Below, piece after piece: positions 28,349 through 37,111 of a stretch of DNA of 42,893 nt. A model generated the notes under the pieces. That model was given only the letters and a program-made list of their open reading frames with translations. It was not told the DNA's origin and ran no database searches. Where the stretch lies: NCBI GenBank assembly GCA_011742915.1, contig JAAQTN010000022.1, positions 1 through 42,893 on the forward strand. The letters are read 5' to 3'. Position 1 is the stretch's first letter; each line of letters begins with the position of its first letter. Both the position numbers and the translations under genes were made by a program. This stretch comes from Billgrantia desiderata. Lineage in GTDB: Bacteria > Pseudomonadota > Gammaproteobacteria > Pseudomonadales > Halomonadaceae.

Positions 28349-29257
28349 TTACCGAGAAGAGAGCATGTCGTTCAGCTCACGCTCGAGCCATTCGATGAGC
28401 CGAGCACTGCAGCGTCGATTGTCCGTGGGTGAAAGCCACAGGCATAGCCGGGCGGGCGTCTTGACGAAGCCCCACGGTGCGATCAGCCGCCCCTGGCGCA
28501 CCTCGTCCTCGACCAACAGCCGGGGCGCTATCGCCACCCCCAATCCGGCTACTGCCGCCTCGATCAGATAATAGAGATGATCGAAGCCCTGGCCCTCGGC
28601 CAGCGCCCGGTCGAGACGCGCCGAATCGAGCCCATGTGCACGCGCCCAGTGCGGCCAGGCCTGAGGCCTGGAGGCGGTATGCAGCAGTTTGGCGTCAAAC
28701 AGTGTCGCCGGCCGCTCGGGATCGAACCGAGCGGCCAGCGGCGGGCTCAGCACCGCGCCGATGTGTTCCGCGGCCAACTCGATCACCTCCAGGTCGGCCG
28801 GCCATGGCGGTTCCGCGAACGTCAGCGTTGCGCTAACCTCATCCCTCCCAGGGGTCGCTTCGCTCTCGCTGGCGACGACATGCAGCTTGAGTTCCGGCAG
28901 CTCACGATGCAGGCGATCGAGCCGTGGAATGAGCCAGCGTGCCAGGAGGCTACCCGGACAGGCCAGGATGAACGGCGACGCCTCGACGTCACGCTTCAAC
29001 TGCGCGCAGCTGTCTCGCAGGCGCAGGAATGCCTCGCCAACGCCGTGCTGCAGCCGCTCCCCGTGACTCGTGAGCTGCAGGCCGCGGCCCGCCTTGGTGA
29101 ACAGCGCCACGCCGAAATGCTCTTCCAGGCTTCGCAGCTGACGGCTCACCGCGCCGTGAGTCACGCTGAGTTCATTCGCCGCGGCCGTGACGCTACCCAA
29201 CCGCGCGGTGGCCTCGAAAGCGCGCAGTGCGCTGAGAGAAGGCATGGAATTGAGCAT
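28349..29257 (-). CDS. trpI: TrpI, LysR-type activator of trpBA
   Basis: A 302-residue LysR regulator divergent from trpB, the arrangement known from Pseudomonas. The sequence follows TrpI closely: PSLSALRAFEATARLGSV, LSVTHGAVSRQLRSLEEHFGVALF, CPGSLLARWLIPRLDRL, HTASRPQAWPHWA, and YYLIEAAVAGLGVAIAPRLLVEDE. In Pseudomonas TrpI activates trpBA in response to indoleglycerol phosphate, the TrpA substrate. The start could be the ATG at 29257 or another four codons in. A dyad lies in the shared promoter region. Confidence 0.93.
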   Translation of the reverse strand: MLNSMPSLSALRAFEATARLGSVTAAANELSVTHGAVSRQLRSLEEHFGVALFTKAGRGLQLTSHGERLQHGVGEAFLRLRDSCAQLKRDVEASPFILACPGSLLARWLIPRLDRLHRELPELKLHVVASESEATPGRDEVSATLTFAEPPWPADLEVIELAAEHIGAVLSPPLAARFDPERPATLFDAKLLHTASRPQAWPHWARAHGLDSARLDRALAEGQGFDHLYYLIEAAVAGLGVAIAPRLLVEDEVRQGRLIAPWGFVKTPARLCLWLSPTDNRRCSARLIEWLERELNDMLSSR

Positions 29258-29262
29258 CGACC

Positions 29263-29279
29263 TGTGACCCTAGCTCACA
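29263..29279. promoter_or_regulatory. Candidate TrpI operator
   Basis: TGTGA-CCCTAGC-TCACA, a perfect 5-7-5 dyad with the T-N11-A-like LysR spacing, adjoining the trpI start codon in the 104-bp trpI-trpB gap. Confidence 0.55.
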
Positions 29280-29361
29280 TATAGCCGCTATCTTATCGAT
29301 TTTTCGCCCCGCCTGTCTGCGCTAGCTTCATCGAAAGCTCCCTGACCCTTCGAGGCACCCC

Positions 29362-30567
29362 ATGACCGACCTTTCGATGCAGCCCGATGCCCATGGCATG
29401 TTCGGCCGCTTCGGCGGACGCTTCGTCCCCGAGACGTTGATGCCGCTGATTAGCGAGCTTCAGGCCGAATACGATGCGGCCCGGCAAGACAGCGAATTCC
29501 AGCGCCAGCTCGCCTACTTCCAGCGCGATTACGTTGGCCGGCCCAGTCCGCTCTACTTTGCCGAGCGTCTTACCGAGCACTTTGGCGGCGCCAGGATCTA
29601 TCTCAAGCGCGAGGAGCTCAACCACACTGGAGCTCACAAGATCAACAATTGCATCGGCCAGATCCTGCTCGCCAAGCGGATGGGCAAGACCCGCATCATC
29701 GCCGAAACGGGCGCCGGCATGCATGGCGTTGCCACCGCCACCGTCGCGGCACGCTTCGGCATGCCCTGTGTCGTCTACATGGGCTCGGCCGACATCGAAC
29801 GCCAGCAGCCCAACGTGTTTCGCATGAAATTGCTCGGCGCCGAGGTCATTCCGGTCACGACGGGTACCGGCACGCTCAAGGATGCGATGAACGAGGCGCT
29901 GCGCGACTGGGTAACCAACGTCGACGACACCTTCTACATCATCGGCACCGTGGCCGGCCCGCACCCCTACCCCGCCATGGTGCGTGACTTCCAGGCGGTG
30001 ATCGGACGCGAGACCCGCACGCAGATTCTCGAGAAGGAAGGACGTCTACCCGACTCCCTCGTCGCCTGCATCGGCGGCGGCTCCAACGCCATGGGACTGT
30101 TCCATCCCTTCCTCGGCGATGAAACGGTCCAGATGATCGGCGTCGAGGCCGGCGGCAAGGGCGTCGAGACCGGCCTGCACGCGGCGAGCCTCATAGGCGG
30201 TGCGCCCGGCGTATTGCACGGCAACCGCACCTACCTGCTACAGGACGGGGATGGCCAGATCGTCGATGCCCACTCGATATCGGCCGGGCTCGATTATCCC
30301 GGCATCGGCCCCGAGCATGCCTGGCTGCATGAGCAGGGGCGCGTCGAGTACGTCTCGATCACCGACGACGAGGCGCTCGCGGCGTTCCAGTGCTGCTGCC
30401 GTCAGGAAGGGATCATTCCCGCGCTCGAATCGGCCCACGCCCTGGCCGAGGTCGCCAAGCGCGCGCCGTCGCTGCCCCGCGACCACCTCATGGTGGTCAA
30501 CCTGAGCGGACGCGGCGACAAGGATATGATGAGCGTCGCCCAACACCTGGGAGAGAACGTCCAATGA
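29362..30567 (+). CDS. trpB: Tryptophan synthase beta chain
   Basis: A 401-residue PLP enzyme that joins indole and serine to tryptophan, working as an alpha2beta2 complex with TrpA in the cytoplasm. [15 protein letters not shown] is the family opening; the PLP lysine is near residue 93 in [14 protein letters not shown]; the phosphate-binding loop is [20 protein letters not shown] and the C-terminal [10 protein letters not shown] are also present. The length is normal. The stop codon overlaps the trpA start in ATGA. Control by TrpI from the divergent promoter is expected. Confidence 0.97.
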   Translation: MTDLSMQPDAHGMFGRFGGRFVPETLMPLISELQAEYDAARQDSEFQRQLAYFQRDYVGRPSPLYFAERLTEHFGGARIYLKREELNHTGAHKINNCIGQILLAKRMGKTRIIAETGAGMHGVATATVAARFGMPCVVYMGSADIERQQPNVFRMKLLGAEVIPVTTGTGTLKDAMNEALRDWVTNVDDTFYIIGTVAGPHPYPAMVRDFQAVIGRETRTQILEKEGRLPDSLVACIGGGSNAMGLFHPFLGDETVQMIGVEAGGKGVETGLHAASLIGGAPGVLHGNRTYLLQDGDGQIVDAHSISAGLDYPGIGPEHAWLHEQGRVEYVSITDDEALAAFQCCCRQEGIIPALESAHALAEVAKRAPSLPRDHLMVVNLSGRGDKDMMSVAQHLGENVQ

Positions 30568-31409
30568 ACGCCGCCAAGGAGAACCCCGTGAACGCCGCCA
30601 CTCGCCTCGATGCATGCTTTGCCGCGCTCAAGGCGGAACAAAGGCCGGCCCTGGTAACCTACGTCACCGCCGGCGACCCTGACTTCGAAACCTCTCTCGA
30701 AATCCTCCAGGGGCTGCCCGCGGCAGGCGCCGACGTGATCGAGATCGGCATGCCGTTCAGCGATCCCATGGCCGACGGCCCCACGATCCAGAAGGCTGCA
30801 CTACGCGCCCTGGAGGGCGGACAAACCATGACCCGGACGCTCGAGTTGGTGCACGCCTTCCGCCAACAGGATTCGCAAACGCCGCTGGTACTGATGGGCT
30901 ATTACAACCCCATCCACCGCTACGGCGTGGCGCGATTCCTGGCCGATGCGGCCCGCGCCGGTGTCGATGGCTTGATCGTGGTCGACCTGCCGCCCGAGCA
31001 TGACGACGAGCTGTGCCTGCCCGCCAGGGAGCACGGCATTGCCTTCATCCGCCTCGCCACCCCGACCACCGACGCCAAGCGGCTGCCCCGGGTGCTGGAT
31101 AACGCCTCGGGCTTCCTCTATTGCGTCTCGGTAAATGGCATCACGGGCGTCCGTGCTCCGGATTTTCACGATGTCGAAGGCATGGTGGGTCGGCTGCGCG
31201 AGCGTAGCCGCTTGCCTGTTGCCGTTGGTTTCGGCATTCGCACTGCCGCACAGGCGCAAGCGATTGGCCGATTCAGCGATGCCGTGGTGGTCGGCTCGGC
31301 GCTGGTAGAGGCCATCGAAAGCGCTGAGACGCGACATGGTGCCGTCGAGGCGGTTCATGGCCTGGTGCGTGAACTGGCCGAAGGCGTCCGCCGGGCGGGC
31401 AACACGTAG
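30564..31409 (+). CDS. trpA: Tryptophan synthase alpha chain
   Basis: A TIM-barrel lyase (281 residues from this ATG) that cleaves indoleglycerol phosphate to indole and glyceraldehyde 3-phosphate. The catalytic glutamate is in [16 protein letters not shown] and the catalytic aspartate in [23 protein letters not shown] forms the phosphate site. The start is ambiguous. The first ATG overlaps the trpB stop, but 24 bases later a GTG at 30588 has AAGGAG six bases ahead and gives 273 residues, nearer the family norm. Both starts are followed by the same AACGCCGCC. Confidence 0.96.
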   Translation: MNAAKENPVNAATRLDACFAALKAEQRPALVTYVTAGDPDFETSLEILQGLPAAGADVIEIGMPFSDPMADGPTIQKAALRALEGGQTMTRTLELVHAFRQQDSQTPLVLMGYYNPIHRYGVARFLADAARAGVDGLIVVDLPPEHDDELCLPAREHGIAFIRLATPTTDAKRLPRVLDNASGFLYCVSVNGITGVRAPDFHDVEGMVGRLRERSRLPVAVGFGIRTAAQAQAIGRFSDAVVVGSALVEAIESAETRHGAVEAVHGLVRELAEGVRRAGNT

Positions 31410-31424
31410 TGCAGGCTTGGGAAC

Positions 31425-32063
31425 CTAGACGCCCTGTCGCGGCTCCGCGGCCAGCTTGGCCGCCATGCCGGCCAGCACGCCGCCCATAACGTAACGCTGC
31501 ACGGCCAGCCAGGTCGGATGCTGCTGGAACCAACCAGCGATACCCGCCGCCGAGAGGGCAATCGCCAGGTTGACGCTGAAGCTCACCCCGATCTGGATAA
31601 AGCCGAGCACCAGACTCTGCAGGAACACCGAGCCATGCTCGGGCGAGACGAACTGCGGGAAGATCGCCAGGTAGAAGACGGCGATCTTGGGGTTGAGCAG
31701 GTTGGTCAAAAAGCCCATCAGGAACAGCTTGCGAGGCCGGTCCGCAGGAAGCGCACGCGCCTCGAAGGGCGAGCGCGCGCCGGGCCTCACGGCCTGCCAG
31801 GCCAGGAAGAGCAGGTACAGCGCGCCGGCCCACTTGAGTATCTCGTAGGCCAGCGGGATGGCGAGAAACAGCGCGGTCAGGCCGACGGCCGCCGCCAGCA
31901 TGTGCACCAGGAAGCCGGCCAGCACGCCGAATAGCGAGATCACGCCCGCGGTCCGCCCCTGGCAGATCGAGCGCGAGATCAGGTAGATCATGTTCGGGCC
32001 CGGCGTCAGCACCACGACCAGAGCGGCCAGGGCGAAAAGCAGCAGATCGGCCAACGGCACCAT
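31425..32063 (-). CDS. LysE/RhtB-family amino-acid exporter
   Basis: A 212-residue membrane protein with about six hydrophobic helices. The family signature is VVVLTPGPNMIYLISRSICQGR, followed by GVLAGFLVHMLAAAVG and FLMGFLTNLLNPKIAVFYLAIFPQFV. It exports an amino acid or homoserine-lactone-like compound; the substrate is unknown. The ATG at 32063 follows GGAGG; the longer in-frame extension overlaps the LysR gene and is rejected. It lies 67 bp downstream of a LysR gene on the same strand and converges with trpA. Confidence 0.91.
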   Translation of the reverse strand: MVPLADLLLFALAALVVVLTPGPNMIYLISRSICQGRTAGVISLFGVLAGFLVHMLAAAVGLTALFLAIPLAYEILKWAGALYLLFLAWQAVRPGARSPFEARALPADRPRKLFLMGFLTNLLNPKIAVFYLAIFPQFVSPEHGSVFLQSLVLGFIQIGVSFSVNLAIALSAAGIAGWFQQHPTWLAVQRYVMGGVLAGMAAKLAAEPRQGV

Positions 32064-32130
32064 GGTTTCCTCCTCGTCAGTCCTATCAACAGGCAGCATG
32101 CGCCGGTCTTCTACGCTCGACAAGACATCA

Positions 32131-33066
32131 TCAGTGGTGGGCAGGTCTGTCCAGTATGGCGGCGCTCCCCCCGCCGAAGTCTCGGGCAAATTCCTCGCGC
32201 AGCCACGCCGCAACCTGCTCCAGCGCCGCATGCCCGGCAAAACGCCGATGCCGGACCAGTTGATAACGCAGCCCCGGCAGCCTCGGCCCGAAGGGCACCT
32301 GAAGCACGCCGCGCTCGAGTTCCGCCTTCACCAGTGTAAGGCTCAGCAGGGCCACTCCTTGAGCGGCAATGGCGGCCTGGATGGCATGGCTCTCGTCGGA
32401 GAAAGTCAGGCTCGCGCCGAGGTCGACCGGGTCCAGGCCTGCCACCTGGCACCAGTGCTGCCAAGAGGGCAGGCCCAAGCTGGAACAGTGCCAGTCGAAG
32501 ACGATGTGGCGTACCGTCTTCAGATCCTCATACCCGGCCAGTGTCAGCCGCGGGCTGGCCACCAGGGCAAAGGCATCCTCGGCCAGCACCTCGGCCTCGA
32601 GCTCCGGGTAAGGCCCCATGCCATAGCGAATCGCCAGCGACGCGCTGCGTGACAGATCCAGCGGCGCCTCGCTGGCATGAATGCGCAGATCGGTATCGGG
32701 GCACCGCGCATGGAAGTCGGCCAGGCGCGGCAACAGCCATTGGCTGGCAAAGGCCGGCGTGCAGGAGAGCGTTACGCTACCGCCATCGCCCTGCTCCCGC
32801 AGCGCCTCCAGCGCTTCACCGAAGGCGTCGAAGCCGCGCTGCAGCACGGGAAGCAGTTGCATGGCGGCCGGAGTCGGCGCCACCTGGCGTACGCGGCGCT
32901 CGAACAGCGCCACGCCCAACAGCGCTTCCAGCTCACGTATCTGATGGCTGACCGCCGCCGGCGTGACAGCCAGCTCCTCGGCGGCCCGTTTGAAACTGCA
33001 ATGACGCGCCGCCGCTTCGAAGGCGCGCAGTTGGGATAACGGCAGCGTGCGTCGGTTCACCGACAT
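32131..33066 (-). CDS. LysR-family regulator, GcvA type
   Basis: A 311-residue LysR regulator of the GcvA-like group: LPLSQLRAFEAAARHCSFKRAAEELAVTPAAVSHQIRELEALLG begins the helix-turn-helix in this group's manner, and the effector domain has TPAFASQWLLPRLADFH and IRYGMGPYPELEAEVL. The target may be the LysE-type exporter downstream or the divergent azoreductase gene 141 bp away. The effector is unknown. Confidence 0.9.
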   Translation of the reverse strand: MSVNRRTLPLSQLRAFEAAARHCSFKRAAEELAVTPAAVSHQIRELEALLGVALFERRVRQVAPTPAAMQLLPVLQRGFDAFGEALEALREQGDGGSVTLSCTPAFASQWLLPRLADFHARCPDTDLRIHASEAPLDLSRSASLAIRYGMGPYPELEAEVLAEDAFALVASPRLTLAGYEDLKTVRHIVFDWHCSSLGLPSWQHWCQVAGLDPVDLGASLTFSDESHAIQAAIAAQGVALLSLTLVKAELERGVLQVPFGPRLPGLRYQLVRHRRFAGHAALEQVAAWLREEFARDFGGGSAAILDRPAHH

Positions 33067-33207
33067 CTCCTTATCGAAAAGCCCAGCCTATGGACAAGCC
33101 CAGCTATTCCATCCTTCAAGAAATGGTCGTTTGTCAGCCTTGCATCATGAACCGATCCTGTCTCCCACGCATCATCCGAGTTGAGTTCTTCTTGTCAGGA
33201 GACGTTC

Positions 33208-33912
33208 ATGGTCACACTACTCCACCTCGACGCCAGCGCCCGCTCCGGCCGCTCCGGTATCGATCCGCATGGCTCTCATTCCCGCCGCCTCAGTGCGCAC
33301 TTCGTCGCACAATGGAAAAAAGCCCGCCCCGACGATCGCATCCTCTATCGCGACGTGGGCCAGCATCCTCCGCACCCCGTGACCGGCGAGTGGATTCACG
33401 CCGCCTTCACCAAGCCGGAGGCGCGTGAGCCCTGGATGCATGACGCCCTGGCCGAGAGCGATGCCCTGGTCGACGAACTGCTGGAGGCGGACCTGATCGT
33501 TGCCGGCGTGCCGATGTACAACTTCGGCGTCCCGGCCGGCTTCAAGGCCTATATCGACAACATCGTACGAGTCGGACGCACCTTCGGCTTCGACCGCTCG
33601 CGCCAGGGGCTTCCCTACTGGCCAATGCTGACCGAGATGAACAAGCGCTTGGTGGTGCTGAGCTCCCGCGGTGACTACGGCTACGAGCCGGGCGAGCGCA
33701 TGGCCCAGGCCAACCATGTCGAGCCGCACATTCGCACCGTGTTCGGCTATCTGGGCATCGACGACGTGCACGGCATCGCGGCGGAGTACGACGAGTTCGG
33801 CGGTGAGCGGCTGCAGGACTCGCTGGCCCAGGCCGAGCAGGATATCGACGCCCTGGTGGAAGAATTGACGGCGAGCCTGGATATGAAAACCCTCCTTACC
33901 AACCCCGCTTGA
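33208..33912 (+). CDS. azoR: FMN-dependent NAD(P)H azoreductase/quinone reductase
   Basis: A 234-residue flavodoxin-fold oxidoreductase of the AzoR/AcpD family. The N-terminal LLHLDASARSGRS and SHSRRLSAHFV bind the FMN phosphate, and AGVPMYNFGVPAGFKAYIDNIVR is the hallmark catalytic/flavin segment. Members reduce azo dyes and quinones by two electrons, protecting against electrophiles. The ATG at 33208 is preceded by AGGAGA; an upstream TTG extension is rejected. It is divergent from a LysR gene, as often seen for LysR-controlled quinone reductases. Confidence 0.9.
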   Translation: MVTLLHLDASARSGRSGIDPHGSHSRRLSAHFVAQWKKARPDDRILYRDVGQHPPHPVTGEWIHAAFTKPEAREPWMHDALAESDALVDELLEADLIVAGVPMYNFGVPAGFKAYIDNIVRVGRTFGFDRSRQGLPYWPMLTEMNKRLVVLSSRGDYGYEPGERMAQANHVEPHIRTVFGYLGIDDVHGIAAEYDEFGGERLQDSLAQAEQDIDALVEELTASLDMKTLLTNPA

Positions 33913-33965
33913 TTAGCGTGTGCCGGCCCACCGGGTCGGCACACAAGCTAGTAGAGGGTAACTCT

Positions 33966-34706
33966 TCAGATATTGGCACCGCCGTCGATGGTGAACTCCG
34001 CCCCGGTGATCGAACGCCCCTCCGGGCCAGCCAACCAGGCCACCAGGCCGGCTACGTCGTCGGCCTCGTTGTAACGGGGGATGGCCATCAAGCTACGCTG
34101 GGGGTCGGAGAGCTCGCCGTCGGCGGGGTTCATGTCGGTATCGGTAGAGCCTGGATGCACGATGTTGACGTTGATGCCGCGCGGCCCGAGGTCTCGTGCC
34201 AGCCCCTTGGTCAGCCCCACCAGGCCCGCCTTGCTCATGGCATACAGGCTGATGCCTGACCAGGGCACCCGAACGGCAAGGTTGCTGCCGATGGTAATGA
34301 TGCGCCCACCTTCCGGCATATGCCCCACTGCTGCCATTGACGCCACCACCGGCGCACGCAAGTTGATCGCGATGGTGCGATCCAGCTCCTCCAAGGTGGT
34401 TTCGTCGATCGTCCCGGACAGGAAGATGCCCGCGTTGTTGACCAGGATATCGAGCCCGCCCAGCTCGGCCACCGTGCGTTCGATGGCGGCCTTAAGCGCC
34501 GTGTCATCGCGATTGTCGGCACGAATCGCCATGGCTCGCCCGCCTGCCGACACGATCTCGTCCACCACCGACTGCGCCTGTGCCTCGCCACTGACGTAGG
34601 TCACCGCCACGTTTGCCCCTTCCGCCGCCAAACGCCGGGCAATGGCGGCACCGATGCCGCGGCTGCCACCGGTGATCAAAGCGACTTTGCCATTCATTTG
34701 CTGCAT
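33966..34706 (-). CDS. Short-chain dehydrogenase/reductase
   Basis: A 246-residue classical SDR. The cofactor motif TGGSRGIG (about 11-18) and the downstream NNAG are present, with catalytic Ser, Tyr and Lys in TIGSN ... YAMSK, and the C-terminal ITGAEFTIDGGANI. It is an NAD(P)H-dependent keto reductase; the sequence resembles FabG-like enzymes but the substrate is open. The ATG at 34706 follows GGAGGCGAG. The divergent TetR gene and two matching operators imply TetR repression, so the substrate is probably a xenobiotic or signal carbonyl. Confidence 0.9.
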   Translation of the reverse strand: MQQMNGKVALITGGSRGIGAAIARRLAAEGANVAVTYVSGEAQAQSVVDEIVSAGGRAMAIRADNRDDTALKAAIERTVAELGGLDILVNNAGIFLSGTIDETTLEELDRTIAINLRAPVVASMAAVGHMPEGGRIITIGSNLAVRVPWSGISLYAMSKAGLVGLTKGLARDLGPRGINVNIVHPGSTDTDMNPADGELSDPQRSLMAIPRYNEADDVAGLVAWLAGPEGRSITGAEFTIDGGANI

Positions 34707-34729
34707 GTCTCGCCTCCGTTCACAAATTA

Positions 34730-34745
34730 TGTAGTGATCGATACA
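34730..34745. promoter_or_regulatory. TetR operator copy 1
   Basis: TGTAGTGATCGATACA, an imperfect palindrome (TGTA ... TACA), 23 bp upstream of the SDR start. It is nearly identical (15 of 16) to the sequence at 34788-34803. Confidence 0.75.
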
Positions 34746-34787
34746 CAAACAAGATGACTAGACAGCCAAGCCGCTGTCAAGATATTT

Positions 34788-34803
34788 TGTAGTTATCGAT
34801 ACA
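34788..34803. promoter_or_regulatory. TetR operator copy 2
   Basis: TGTAGTTATCGATACA, 15 bp ahead of the tetR start codon and touching its ribosome-binding region. With copy 1, 58 bp away, it would let one repressor shut both divergent genes. Confidence 0.75.
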
Positions 34804-34818
34804 AAAAAGGAGCAAGAC

Positions 34819-35421
34819 ATGCCTCAGCGCGGTAGACCCCGCGGCTTCGACAGGGAAGAAGCCCTGCGCCGGGCCATGGAGGTGTTCTGGACTCAGGGCT
34901 ACGACAACGCCTCGCTCGCCGATCTGACCCGGACCATGGGTATCAACGCCCCCAGCCTCTACGCCACCTTCGGCAGCAAGGAGGCACTGTTCCATGAAGC
35001 GGTGGCGCTCTACGTCCAGACGGAAGGCAGCGGCATCTGGGAACAGGTGGAAACGGCGCCGACGGCACGCGCCGCCATCGCCCACGTGCTGCGCACCACG
35101 GCCGAGGCATTCACCCGCGGCGATACGCCTCGCGGCTGCATGATCGTGCTTGCCGCCCCGCAGATGCAGGGCGCCAATGCCCAGGTCTGCGATGCCTTGA
35201 AGGCCCACCGCCAAGCGAACGGCTGCCTGTTGGAGCGCCGCCTGAAGCGTGCCGTCGAGGAAGGCGAGCTACCCGCCTCGACGGACTGTCGCGCCCTGGC
35301 CAGCTACTTCGTCACCCTGCAGCACGGCATGTCGATCCAAGCCCGCGACGGCGCCTCGCGCGAAACCCTGCTGAGCATTGCCGACTGCGCCATGGCGAGC
35401 TGGAGCGCACTGACTAGCTAA
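34819..35421 (+). CDS. TetR-family repressor
   Basis: A 200-residue TetR regulator: N-terminal RGRPRGFDREEALRRAMEVFWTQGYDNASLADLTRTMGINAPSLYATFGSKEALF is the canonical DNA-binding domain in overlapping segments (about 5-60). The C-terminal ligand domain (about 85-190, with CMIVLAAPQMQG) resembles the TetR_C group seen in YxaF/AcuR-like regulators. It most likely represses itself and the divergent SDR gene through the paired operators; the inducer is unknown. Its 3' end overlaps the convergent MFS gene by 8 bp. Confidence 0.92.
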   Translation: MPQRGRPRGFDREEALRRAMEVFWTQGYDNASLADLTRTMGINAPSLYATFGSKEALFHEAVALYVQTEGSGIWEQVETAPTARAAIAHVLRTTAEAFTRGDTPRGCMIVLAAPQMQGANAQVCDALKAHRQANGCLLERRLKRAVEEGELPASTDCRALASYFVTLQHGMSIQARDGASRETLLSIADCAMASWSALTS

Positions 35422-37003
35422 CCGGTGAGCAGGGCTCGCCCTTCTCTCCTGAGGCCTCCCGGGCCTCTCCACCTATCGCCCCGACATGGCGCAGGCTGAC
35501 GATGGAAACCACCGACAGCGCCAGGATGGCGATACCGCCCACCGTTGCGGTCACGTTCAGCCCTGCGGTAAAGGCCTGCTGGGCTTCCAGCAGTACGCCG
35601 GCGGGCAGGCTCTCGCCGGCCGAAACGGTGGCCCACAGGCTCTCCTCGACGACCTCCGCCGCCTCGGCGATTTCGCCATCGGCCATCGTCGCGCTGACCT
35701 GGGCACGGTAGACGAAGGTGGCCAGGCTACCTAACAGCGCAACGCCCAACGCAACGCCAAGCTCCTGCACCATCTCCGACATGGCCGAGGCCGAGCCGGC
35801 CTTCTCCGCCGGCGCCGCGCCCACCACCAGGTCGGTGCCCAGAGCGGCGATGGTGCCAAGGCCGAGGTAGACCAGCGAGAACCCGGCAATCGCCATGCCC
35901 ACCCCGTTGGCGTTCACTTCGACGGCGGCCAGCAGCCAATAGCCCAGCGTCGAGAGCGCCAGGGCGGCGCCCACCACGTAGCCGGGACGAATGCGTCGGG
36001 CAATCAGCGGCGCCATGATGCCCGCCAGCACCATCGCAAGCGCCGGCGGCCCCATCCACAGCCCCGCCGCCAGCGGCGTGAGCCCGGCCACCAGTTGCAG
36101 GTACTGGGTCACCAGCAGCATCACGCCGGAAACGCCGACCAGCCCCACCAGCAGCACGATCAGCGCGGCGCTGAAGGTACGGCTGCCGAACAGCCGCATG
36201 TCGAGCAGCGGGTCGTCCAGGCGCTGCTGGCGACGCACGAAGACCAGCGCCATCAAGCCGCCCAGCGCCAGGGCAAGCACGGGAACCGGTTCGAGCCCCA
36301 ACTTGGCGAGCTCCTTGACCCCATAGACCGCCGGCAGCACGGCCGCCAGCGAAAGCGCCACGCTGGCGAGATCCAGCCGACCACTGCGTTTCGCACGGTA
36401 CTCCGGCAGCAACAGCGGGGCCGCGACCAGCAGCACGATCACCACCGGCACCGCCACCAGAAAGGCCGCTCCCCACCAGAAGCGCTCCAGCAACACCCCA
36501 CCGACTACCGGCCCCAGCGCCATGCCCAAGGCGAACATGGTGGCCCATACGCCGATGGCCAGGGCGCGCTGGCGCACGTCGCCGAACATGTTGCTGATCA
36601 GTGCCAGGGTCGACGGCATCAGCGTCGCGCCGGCCACCCCCAGCACTGCACGGGCAGCAATCAGCATGGCGGCGCTAGTGGAGTAGGCGGCGATCACCGA
36701 CGTGATGCCGAAGGCCACGGCGCCGATCATCAGCAGCCGGCGACGGCCGATACGGTCGCCCAAGGTACCCATGGTGATCAAAAAGCCCGCAATCATGAAG
36801 CCGTAGGCATCCATGATCCACAGCGCCTGGGTGCTGCTCGGCTGCAGATCCGCCGCCAGGGCGGGCAAGGCCAGATAGAGAATGGTGACGTCGAGACCGA
36901 GCAGCACAGTGGGCAGCGCCAACACCGCCAGGCCCGCCCACTCCTTGATGCCCGCCCGCTGCCGGGAGATGCGCGAGCCGGACACTTCATCGAGGGAAAC
37001 CAT
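35414..37003 (-). CDS. MFS drug exporter, DHA2 (14-helix) family
   Basis: A 529-residue inner-membrane transporter with about 14 hydrophobic helices. DHA2 landmarks include LDVTILYLALPALAADLQPSSTQALWIMDAYGF (helix 1 region), motif A-like GTLGDRIGRRRLLMIG, and motif C GMALGPVVGGVLLERF. The closest characterised relatives are SmvA/QacA-type proton antiporters for cationic biocides. The ATG at 37003 has AAGGAGG six bases ahead; another ATG 5 bases upstream is too close. It is divergent from an MmyB-like regulator, which probably controls it. Confidence 0.92.
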   Translation of the reverse strand: MVSLDEVSGSRISRQRAGIKEWAGLAVLALPTVLLGLDVTILYLALPALAADLQPSSTQALWIMDAYGFMIAGFLITMGTLGDRIGRRRLLMIGAVAFGITSVIAAYSTSAAMLIAARAVLGVAGATLMPSTLALISNMFGDVRQRALAIGVWATMFALGMALGPVVGGVLLERFWWGAAFLVAVPVVIVLLVAAPLLLPEYRAKRSGRLDLASVALSLAAVLPAVYGVKELAKLGLEPVPVLALALGGLMALVFVRRQQRLDDPLLDMRLFGSRTFSAALIVLLVGLVGVSGVMLLVTQYLQLVAGLTPLAAGLWMGPPALAMVLAGIMAPLIARRIRPGYVVGAALALSTLGYWLLAAVEVNANGVGMAIAGFSLVYLGLGTIAALGTDLVVGAAPAEKAGSASAMSEMVQELGVALGVALLGSLATFVYRAQVSATMADGEIAEAAEVVEESLWATVSAGESLPAGVLLEAQQAFTAGLNVTATVGGIAILALSVVSIVSLRHVGAIGGEAREASGEKGEPCSPVS

Positions 37004-37070
37004 GCCATGCCTCCTTTCCATAGGGTTGGCATGGTAGTCTTGGCCCATACTGATAGGGTTACAATATAGC

Positions 37071-37097
37071 CAGTTATCCTATTACTACAGGTAACTG
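37071..37097. promoter_or_regulatory. Inverted repeat between MFS and MmyB-type genes
   Basis: CAGTTA-(15)-TAACTG, in the 108-bp divergent gap, 14 bp before the regulator start. A weaker related dyad, TAGGGTTA / TTATCCTA, lies just upstream. It is a candidate operator of the XRE-type regulator. Confidence 0.4.
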
Positions 37098-37111
37098 CCT
37101 GGAGCACTGCC

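Noticed and set aside
31425..32240. Longer LysE-type protein
   Set aside because: The extension overlaps the LysR gene and lacks hydrophobic character; GGAGG marks the ATG at 32063.
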